A program made the translations under genes and the position numbers. A DNA stretch of 48,170 nt from Parvibaculum sp049671045 (GTDB lineage Bacteria; Pseudomonadota; Alphaproteobacteria; Parvibaculales; Parvibaculaceae): assembly GCF_049671045.1 (NCBI RefSeq), contig NZ_JBATUH010000115.1, positions 1 through 48,170 of the forward strand, given 5' to 3'. Under the pieces are notes generated by a model. The model saw only the letters and a program-made list of their open reading frames with translations, was not told the DNA's origin and ran no database searches. Positions 35,624 to 42,338 of the stretch are shown here, piece after piece (positions within the stretch are counted from its first letter, which is position 1; the number at the start of each line of letters is the position of its first letter).

Positions 35624-37772
35624 TGGACCACGCGCAGGTGAGAATGGAGTCAATTTTCTCACTTGAAAGCGAGACGGCAGATACAAGGTTGGTGGGACCG
35701 ACGGCACCAAAGCGCTTCAACGCGTCGAATGCCACCGGCGCAGGGAACACCATAAGGTTGTCAAAAGTGGTCAAAAGCACATTGTCGGTTGCAGAGAACC
35801 CATCGGCGGTATCGATCACCAACCGCTTGTCGGATTTAGGGTTCAACTGCGATTTGGGAACCACAATCGAATTAACGATCCGTGCCACGGCCACAGCAGC
35901 TCCTCGCCCACTACCTTTCCCCTTGGATTCGTAGAAAATGATCGGAGCGCCAACCCGCATGTTTCCGGCAGTTCGTGGCGAGTTGACGTAGCCCCGCAGC
36001 GATAGAAATGCTGCATCGCGGTTAACGATAAACGGCAGATTGGACTGGACCCCCGTTCCCAGCAACTCGTCGGCGTATGTGTGAGTGATGGGAACGATGA
36101 CACCGTCTCGCCCCGGCCAAACTAGGAGGGTTGGACTAAGCAGATCTTCCAAAGAGGCCGGATTGATCCGAGCTGTTACCCCCTTGGCAGTCTGAATATC
36201 AATCTCTTTACCAGCCGACGTGAAGGGCAACACATTCGGCAGGATAAGCCCCGTTCGTCGACGCACCTGTTGAACCACAGCAGGCCACGTACTCACAGAA
36301 CAGGGTCTGCCAACCGCGATCTTTGCGAAAGTCGACGAATTTGCATGTCGTTGAAAACCACGCGCAGCGGCCAACTTGTTAACGATCGATTGTCCCGGAA
36401 GATGGGCCAACTCAATCACGATAGGCGCACGCACACTTGAGGTGCGTATGAGCGTGCCAAGCAGATGATCCGCAAACAGTTCGGCATCATGGTGCTCACT
36501 TCGGACATGCACGATCATGCGTGCAGTAGGATCGACGCCTTTCGGGACATGAACTACCCCGGCTGCGACGACACGTTCATCACATCGAACCGCGCGGCGC
36601 TGGATGAACTCCGCCGATGCATCCAGCTTTACAAATTCCGCAATGGCGGAGGTTGGTACGCCCACTTCCGTGAAATATGTCCCCAGCTGCGCACTATCTA
36701 TGGAGCTGAGTTCAAAGCCATCGCCGCGTAACGCGACCGCGTCCGAGCTAATCGGCTCTGGCAACAGGTCCAGCACTTCTTCAACCGTCGCAATGTCAAT
36801 TCCGAATGTCGAAAGAAGCTCGTTGCGTGCATTCAGGATAGGACCGTCACGAGTGATAAAAGCCGCAGCACGCGAAATGGCCGCATGGGCGAGGTGCCTT
36901 GCATCACTTCTGGCTTGATCTGTACCTACCCCTTTGGCGTTCCGCTTTACGAATACAATGTCGTAAATCTGGTTAGCTACCTGATCCAATGCAGACGCAT
37001 CGGGCTTCGGCAATCTTGGAAGCTGCAATGCCATTTGAAGGACGGGGTCAACAGATGGGCCATTCGATGTTCTTCGGAGCTCAGAAACAAATTCATCCGC
37101 GACTGCCAGACGAATTGTATGCCCCAAGGCCTCACCAAATAAACGGCGAGCCCGTTTAGATTGAGCCCGTTGCTTAACAAGGTCGAAATACACGTTTAGG
37201 TCAAACGCAAAGACCGGAACTTCTCCGGGGTTGCGGTGCCGAATCCCAAGATCGATTTGCGGGTCGGCTTGAGCCGCAGCGAAGGAGAAAAGATTGTCGG
37301 TGTCAAGTTGACGCGAATGAACAACGATTTTGCGCCCGCGCGCCCTACCCCCAGCGCGCTCGAGTACTGGCTCGAAGCCGTTCTTAGTATAGAAAGCAAG
37401 GGCGTTCGGAAGATCGGAGGCGATATCCGCCTGGATGGATAGGAAGCCGGCACGTTCAAGTTCCGAAACAAGCGCTTTCAGAAGGGACGACGCCACCCCT
37501 GCTTTTCGGAATGTATCGACTACTGCGATCTGCTGAACCTTTGCATTGGGAAATACACCGCTATGCAAAAGGTACCCTACGAAACTGCGGGACTTACGAT
37601 CATCGACGATGGCAGCGATCAATCTTCCGCGTCCGATCGCATCTTCAAAAGCCTTAGCTGGCAGGAAGCCAAGGGCATTATCTTTTTCGGAGTCGGCGAG
37701 CGACTGAATCTCCGGGAGCAGCGCCGTCAGCGCTCCAAGATCTTTCTCTATAATTACATTTAAGCGCTTCAC
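35607..37772 (-). CDS. GNAT + PIN-like + GNAT-like + PUA-like multidomain protein
   Basis: A 721-residue protein from a GTG with GGGGAG six bases upstream. Residues 1-155 are a GNAT acetyltransferase: IAVVDTFRKAGVASSLL is the acetyl-CoA pyrophosphate loop (R-x-x-G-x-A) and NALAFYTKNGFEPV the classic C-terminal strand. Residues 185-335 look like a PIN nuclease with its acidic set: Asp191 (AFDLNV), Glu231, Asp290 (RSDARHLAHAAI) and Asp309 (FITRDG). About 375-485 resembles a second, degenerate GNAT (NKLAAARGFQ). About 555-690 resembles a PUA/ASCH-like barrel (VGAPIIFYESKGKGSGRGAA). Base composition is clearly less GC-rich than its neighbours, a sign of transfer. Domain limits are read by eye; the whole arrangement matches no characterised system I know. 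Confidence 0.75.
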   Translation of the reverse strand: MKRLNVIIEKDLGALTALLPEIQSLADSEKDNALGFLPAKAFEDAIGRGRLIAAIVDDRKSRSFVGYLLHSGVFPNAKVQQIAVVDTFRKAGVASSLLKALVSELERAGFLSIQADIASDLPNALAFYTKNGFEPVLERAGGRARGRKIVVHSRQLDTDNLFSFAAAQADPQIDLGIRHRNPGEVPVFAFDLNVYFDLVKQRAQSKRARRLFGEALGHTIRLAVADEFVSELRRTSNGPSVDPVLQMALQLPRLPKPDASALDQVANQIYDIVFVKRNAKGVGTDQARSDARHLAHAAISRAAAFITRDGPILNARNELLSTFGIDIATVEEVLDLLPEPISSDAVALRGDGFELSSIDSAQLGTYFTEVGVPTSAIAEFVKLDASAEFIQRRAVRCDERVVAAGVVHVPKGVDPTARMIVHVRSEHHDAELFADHLLGTLIRTSSVRAPIVIELAHLPGQSIVNKLAAARGFQRHANSSTFAKIAVGRPCSVSTWPAVVQQVRRRTGLILPNVLPFTSAGKEIDIQTAKGVTARINPASLEDLLSPTLLVWPGRDGVIVPITHTYADELLGTGVQSNLPFIVNRDAAFLSLRGYVNSPRTAGNMRVGAPIIFYESKGKGSGRGAAVAVARIVNSIVVPKSQLNPKSDKRLVIDTADGFSATDNVLLTTFDNLMVFPAPVAFDALKRFGAVGPTNLVSAVSLSSEKIDSILTCAWSNGKIQ

Positions 37773-37830
37773 CGCTTGCTCCCCGATTTAGCAGCAGTGC
37801 GGGTGTCAGACGCCGTGCGTTGATCGTCAG

Positions 37831-38026
37831 TCACCATGCAAACGGCTTCATCTGTACGTTCTCACAATTACTATCCAATTTCGGGGCCATCAAAATCAAG
37901 GCCGATATGCTGCGCACCATGCTGGTGACCTCACGCTCTTCTTCCTTGGTCAAGTGGCGATTAATAAGATCTTCTTCAGCGCCGATGCATGAGGGCCACA
38001 GTCCGGGCCCGTCATCTTCCTGTCAT
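37831..38026 (-). pseudogene. Probable 3' remnant of an unidentified gene
   Basis: On the minus strand one frame stays open for about 60 codons and ends in TGA at 37831-37833. It reads like real protein (acidic NRHLTKEEEREVTSMVRS, then hydrophobic ISALILMAPKL) but has no plausible start: an in-frame stop lies just upstream within the Pho-box array, and no ribosome site precedes an internal ATG or TTG. I read it as the C-terminal end of a gene cut when the island joined the porin promoter region. It could instead be chance. Confidence 0.4.
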
Positions 38027-38059
38027 CGAAACAGAACCGAACCGTCATAACGCTCTGTT
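38009..38059 (+). promoter_or_regulatory. Pho-box array upstream of porin
   Basis: Seven-base units repeat every 11 nt: CCGTCAT (38009), CTGTCAT (38020), ACAGAAC (38031, poor), CCGTCAT (38042) and CTCTGTT (38053, poor). The first two form a near-ideal PhoB box. The array ends about 87 bp before the porin ATG. This predicts induction of the porin by phosphate starvation. Confidence 0.75.
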
Positions 38060-38145
38060 ACGAGCCTTGGCCAGGGGGCGTCGTGAGTATCGCTCGCGGC
38101 TCGCAATCCTGCACAGAAGCTCATTTATCAACACGGAGACGTCGA

Positions 38146-39570
38146 ATGACGTTGAGAAATATTCTGCTGGCGGGCACCGCGCTCGGTGCCGCGGCAATGC
38201 TCACGGGCCCTGCCTTCGCCGGCTCGCAAAACGAGATCAATACGATGAAGCAGCAGATCATCGACCTGCAGCAGCGGCTCGACGATCTTCAGATCTCGCA
38301 GGGCAACGAGATCAAGGAAATCAAGGAAAAACAGGAAGCGGTCCAGATCGACTTCAAGGACGGCAAGCCGACCTTCCGCACGGGCGACGGGCTCTTCACC
38401 ATGTCGATCCGCGGTCGCGCGCATCTCGACATGGGGTCCTACAACATCAGCGATTCCGACAGCGCCAAACTCAACACCCTCGGCGCCTCGTCCACGGGCC
38501 TCAACTCGGGCGCCAACTTCCGCCGCGGTGAACTCGGCGCCGAAGGCACGTTCCTGCGCGACTGGGGCTACAAGATGAACTTCCAGTGGGGCGACAGCGG
38601 CAACGAGAAAGCCAGCACCATCAAGGATCTCTATCTCTCCTATAACGGCATCAAGGGCATCTCGCTCATGGCCGGCGCCATCAAGACGCCGATGAGCCTC
38701 GACGATGTCACCTCCTCCAACGACATCACCTTCATCGAGCGCGCCACCGCCTCGAACCTCGCCACCTCGCTCGGCGCGGGCGACGGCCGCATCTCCTTCG
38801 GCGCCAAGGGCAACACCGACAACATCTACGCCTCGCTCTTCTACACGACCGAAACGGTCGGCCAGGCCAACACGTCGAACGAAGGCTCGAACATCGTCGG
38901 CCGCACGGCCTACCGCTTCAAGCCGGCAGCCAAGACGAACGTGCATCTCGGCCTCTCCGGCACCTATGCGATGGACCCGAGCGCCAATGGCGGCACGGCA
39001 GGCAGCGTGCGCTTCCGCGACCGGCCGGAACTGCGCGTCGATCCCTCGCGCCTCATCGACACGGGCAGCATCGCGGCAAAGAACGCCTATGTCTTCGGGC
39101 CGGAACTCGCCGCGAATTACGGCCCGGTCAAGGTGCAGGGCGAGTACTACACCTACAAGATCGACCGCATCGGCACCCTGCCCGACCCGGACTTCAATTC
39201 CTGGTATGTGCAGGCGTCCTGGGTGCTCACGGGCGAAGAGTACAAATACTCGATGGAAGACGCCGCCTATAAGGGCGTGAAGCCCGCAAGCCCCTTCACC
39301 TTCGGCGGCGGCACCGGCGCCTGGGAAGTGGCGGCGCGCTACAGCCAGACCGATCTCAACTACAAGGACCACCTCACCAATGCCAATGGCGGCGTCGCCG
39401 GCGGCAAGCAGGACATCATCACGGTGGGCCTCAACTGGTACCCGATCAACAATGTCCGCGCGATGGTCGAATATCTCAATGTGAGCGTCGACAGGCGCGC
39501 GACCGGCGGCGCGGCGGTCCAGAACATCAATTACGACGCGGTGGCCGCCCGCCTGCAATTCGCCTTCTGA
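38146..39570 (+). CDS. Phosphate-selective porin (OprO/OprP family)
   Basis: Outer-membrane channel for phosphate or polyphosphate. The 474-residue precursor has a signal peptide cleaved after AFA (about residue 25), then a short coiled-coil segment (NTMKQQIIDLQQRLDDLQIS) often used for trimer assembly, and a beta-barrel of alternating strands ending in aromatic QFAF, the usual C-terminal signature for barrel insertion. The ATG has GGAG eight bases upstream. The Pho-box array and the convergent pst operon support a phosphate role over other members of the family. Confidence 0.88.
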   Translation: MTLRNILLAGTALGAAAMLTGPAFAGSQNEINTMKQQIIDLQQRLDDLQISQGNEIKEIKEKQEAVQIDFKDGKPTFRTGDGLFTMSIRGRAHLDMGSYNISDSDSAKLNTLGASSTGLNSGANFRRGELGAEGTFLRDWGYKMNFQWGDSGNEKASTIKDLYLSYNGIKGISLMAGAIKTPMSLDDVTSSNDITFIERATASNLATSLGAGDGRISFGAKGNTDNIYASLFYTTETVGQANTSNEGSNIVGRTAYRFKPAAKTNVHLGLSGTYAMDPSANGGTAGSVRFRDRPELRVDPSRLIDTGSIAAKNAYVFGPELAANYGPVKVQGEYYTYKIDRIGTLPDPDFNSWYVQASWVLTGEEYKYSMEDAAYKGVKPASPFTFGGGTGAWEVAARYSQTDLNYKDHLTNANGGVAGGKQDIITVGLNWYPINNVRAMVEYLNVSVDRRATGGAAVQNINYDAVAARLQFAF

Positions 39571-39600
39571 TCCGATCCTCGCAAGGTCATCAGAAAGAAG

Positions 39601-39629
39601 ACCCCGGCGGGAAACCGCCGGGGTTTTTT
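39601..39629 (+). terminator. Intrinsic terminator after porin
   Basis: A 10-bp perfect stem (ACCCCGGCGG / CCGCCGGGGT) with a GAAA tetraloop and six T. A textbook terminator about 30 bp after the porin stop. Confidence 0.95.
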
Positions 39630-39647
39630 CATACCTTGCGCACAGGC

Positions 39648-39678
39648 AAAAAAAGACCCCGCCCAAGGAGGGGCGGGG
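39648..39678 (-). terminator. Intrinsic terminator after pstB
   Basis: On the minus strand, CCCCGCCC pairs with GGGCGGGG around a 6-base loop, then TC and seven T. It ends the pst operon right after pstB, excluding a co-transcribed phoU. Confidence 0.9.
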
Positions 39679-39724
39679 CCAGTGACGCTGCGAGGAATGA
39701 AGCAGCGGGAGAGAAACTTTCGTC

Positions 39725-40567
39725 TCAGCCGAAGCGGCCGGTCACATATTCTTCCGTGCGCCTCGAAAGGGGCTTTGTGAAGACCTCATTCGTCTCGCCA
39801 TATTCGATGAGCCGGCCGAGATACATGAAGGCCGTATTGTCCGAGACGCGCGCGGCCTGCTGCATGTTGTGAGTGACGATGACGATAGTGTAGGTCGATT
39901 TCAGCTCCTCGATGAGCTGCTCGATGCGCATGGTGGCGATGGGGTCGAGCGCGGAGCAGGGCTCGTCCATGAGGAGCACTTCGGGATTGCCCGCAATCGC
40001 GCGTGCGATGCAGAGGCGCTGCTGCTGGCCGCCGGAAAGGCCGAGCGCGCTGTCATTGAGGCGGTCCTTCACCTCGTCCCAGAGAGCCGCTCCCTTCAGC
40101 GCCTGTTCGCAGGCTTCGGCGAGTAGCTTCCTGTTGGTGACGCCGTCCACCTTCAGCGGATAGGTGACGTTCTCGGCGATCGACATGGGGAACGGGTTGG
40201 GCTTCTGGAACACCATGCCCATGCGCTTCCTGAGCGCGATCACATCGACCTGCGGGCCGAAGACGGGCTCGCCGGAAAGCCGCACCTCGCCCACGACGCT
40301 CAGATTGTCGATGAGGTCGTTCATTCGGTTGAGCGAGCGGAGAAGCGTGGACTTGCCGCAGCCAGAGGGGCCGATCAGCGCCGTCACCATGCCCTTCTGG
40401 ATCTCCATGGAGATGTTGTGAAGCGCCTGCGACGCGCCGTACCAGAGATTGAAATCGCGGATGGAGATTTCCGCGCCGGACGCGCTCTCGACCGGGTGAT
40501 AGACGGTCGGGTCGAAGCCATCGCCCGATGCGGGCGACCGGCGCCTCGGAGCCGCTGCTGTTGCCAT
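39725..40567 (-). CDS. pstB: Phosphate ABC transporter ATP-binding protein
   Basis: ATPase of the high-affinity PstSCAB importer, 280 residues. Walker A GPSGCGKST, Q loop VFQKPNPFPMSI (typical of PstB), signature LSGGQQQRLCIA, Walker B VLLMDEPCSALDP and H loop VTHNMQQAAR are intact; the last is diagnostic for PstB. An N-terminal extension of about 30 residues precedes the domain. It is the last gene of the operon, 15 bp after pstA. Confidence 0.96.
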   Translation of the reverse strand: MATAAAPRRRSPASGDGFDPTVYHPVESASGAEISIRDFNLWYGASQALHNISMEIQKGMVTALIGPSGCGKSTLLRSLNRMNDLIDNLSVVGEVRLSGEPVFGPQVDVIALRKRMGMVFQKPNPFPMSIAENVTYPLKVDGVTNRKLLAEACEQALKGAALWDEVKDRLNDSALGLSGGQQQRLCIARAIAGNPEVLLMDEPCSALDPIATMRIEQLIEELKSTYTIVIVTHNMQQAARVSDNTAFMYLGRLIEYGETNEVFTKPLSRRTEEYVTGRFG

Positions 40568-40582
40568 CGGAATGATCCCTTG

Positions 40583-42328
40583 TCAGAACTTGTCGCCGGC
40601 GAATTTGCGCTTCAGCCGGTTGCGGACGTTGATCGAGACGGTGTTGAGCGCGAGCACCAGCGCCATGAGCACGAGCGCCGTCACGAAGACCATGGAGCGG
40701 CCGGCCTCCGAATTGCGCGACTGGAAGCCCACGTCATAGATGTGGAAGCCGAGATGCATGAACGAGCGCTCGAGATGGATGAAGGGGAAGACCGCATCCA
40801 CGGGGAGCTCCGGCGCCAGCTTCACCACGCCGACGATCATCAGCGGCGCGACCTCGCCAGCGCCGCGCGCCATCGCCAGGATGAGGCCGGTCATGATGCC
40901 GGGCATGGCGCGGGGAAGAACAATCCATTTGATCGTCTGCCATTTCGAGGCGCCGCAGGCGAGCGAGCCTTCACGCATCGAGCGCGGCACGGCCGCAAGC
41001 GCCTCCTCGGTCGAGACGATGACGACGGGCACTGTCAGCAGCGCCATGGTGAGCGAGGCCCAGAGAAGGCCGCCCGTCCCGAAGGTCGGGCTCGGCAGGC
41101 GCTCGGGAAAAAAGAGCGCGTCGATCGAGCCGCCGAGCACATAGGCGAAGAAGCCGAGACCGAAGACTCCATAGACGATGGAAGGCACGCCGGCGAGATT
41201 GTTCACGCAGATGCGGACGAGCGCGACGATGCGTCCCTGCCTTGCATATTCGCGCAGATAGAGGGCCGCGACGATGCCGAAGGGCGCGACGAGAAGGCTC
41301 ATCACCACCGTCATGACGAAGGTGCCGAAAATGGCCGGCCAGACACCCCCTTGCGTATTCGCCTCGCGCGGTTCGGCGGAGAGGAACTCCCCCCAGCGCG
41401 CCAGATAGATCCCCGCCTTCCGCGCGAGGGTGAGATCGTTCGCGGCGTAGTAGCGGACGAAATTGGCGAGGGGAAATTCGCGCGTCTCGCCGCCGATCTC
41501 GGCGGCGGAAGCGGTGAGCGCATCTTCCTTCTCGCGGATGGCGGAGACCTTGGCCGAGAGGCGCGCGAACTCGCCATTGAGCCGCGCCGTCTCCCGGGCC
41601 GCCCGTTCGGCAGCGGCCAGCGCCTCGGGCGAGCCCTCGCCATGATCGAGCTCGGCCCGACGCACGGAAAGGCGCAGATCGTTCAGCTCGCGGTTGATGC
41701 CGCCGATCTCGTGCTTCTCGATCGACATGCGTTCTGCGCGAAGCGCGCGAGCGCGTCGCTGCGCCGCGTCGAGCGTCGCCATGTCGGGCGCCTCGATCTT
41801 TCTGCCATCGGCTGAAATCGACTTCACCTTGCCGATGAGCGCGCCCCATTCCTGGCGCTCGATCAGCATGATGTCGCGGGGGCGCGAAACCGACTTCACA
41901 TCGAGGGCCGGCACCCAGACGAAATCCTCGCCATAGAAATCGAAATTGCCGACATGATAGAGGGTGCGGCTCGAATGCCCGCCATGCGCCTCGATCTCCG
42001 CGCGCGCCTTTGCGGGCAAGGCGGCGAGCGCCGCGGGCTCGGGCTTGTAGCTTTCGGTGCGCAGGGGCTCGCCGGCGATGATGCGGCCGCTCGTCAGGGT
42101 CACGACCTCGACGGGCTTCGGCCAGAAGGCGGTGAGGCCGCTCCAGAAGATGAGGCCCATGAAGCCCGCGATCATCATCAGGCCGAAGGCGAGCGAGCCG
42201 CCCATGGCCCAGACCATGGGCTCGCCCCGGGCGGTGAGGTCGCTCGATCTGCGCCGCGGAACGGCTGCCAGGCCTACCGCCTTTCCGTTCACGAGGATAC
42301 CGTCCATCGGTTGAACCAGTTCGGCCAT
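40583..42328 (-). CDS. pstA: Phosphate ABC permease PstA, extended form
   Basis: Inner-membrane permease subunit. The 581-residue chain is about twice the length of classical PstA (near 290). Transmembrane helix 1 (WAMGGSLAFGLMMIAGFMGL) lies at about residues 40-60. A soluble region of about 240 residues follows, probably periplasmic and largely charged helical/coiled-coil (residues around 180-270 rich in Arg, Glu, Ala). The standard permease core then holds the ATPase-contact loop EEALAAVPRSMREGSLACGA. GGGAGG lies upstream of the chosen ATG. It starts 10 bp after pstC. Confidence 0.93.
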   Translation of the reverse strand: MAELVQPMDGILVNGKAVGLAAVPRRRSSDLTARGEPMVWAMGGSLAFGLMMIAGFMGLIFWSGLTAFWPKPVEVVTLTSGRIIAGEPLRTESYKPEPAALAALPAKARAEIEAHGGHSSRTLYHVGNFDFYGEDFVWVPALDVKSVSRPRDIMLIERQEWGALIGKVKSISADGRKIEAPDMATLDAAQRRARALRAERMSIEKHEIGGINRELNDLRLSVRRAELDHGEGSPEALAAAERAARETARLNGEFARLSAKVSAIREKEDALTASAAEIGGETREFPLANFVRYYAANDLTLARKAGIYLARWGEFLSAEPREANTQGGVWPAIFGTFVMTVVMSLLVAPFGIVAALYLREYARQGRIVALVRICVNNLAGVPSIVYGVFGLGFFAYVLGGSIDALFFPERLPSPTFGTGGLLWASLTMALLTVPVVIVSTEEALAAVPRSMREGSLACGASKWQTIKWIVLPRAMPGIMTGLILAMARGAGEVAPLMIVGVVKLAPELPVDAVFPFIHLERSFMHLGFHIYDVGFQSRNSEAGRSMVFVTALVLMALVLALNTVSINVRNRLKRKFAGDKF

Positions 42329-42338
42329 GTCGCCTCCC

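Larger units (their letters stand above)
37773..38145. promoter_or_regulatory. Region between island genes and porin
   Basis: A 373-bp stretch. Its left part would hold the promoter for the GNAT-PIN gene; TTGATG-N17-TAATTG on the minus strand, inside the gene remnant, is one weak option. The right part is the Pho-box array and porin leader. Nothing else was recognised. Confidence 0.4.

Noticed and set aside
37817..38050. 76-codon plus-strand frame before the porin
   Set aside because: No ribosome site, Ser/Arg-rich, and it overlaps the Pho-box array and the better minus-strand remnant.
38128..39666. 512-codon minus-strand frame opposite the porin
   Set aside because: It runs through the porin's terminator and Pho-side features; the porin has a signal peptide and barrel pattern.
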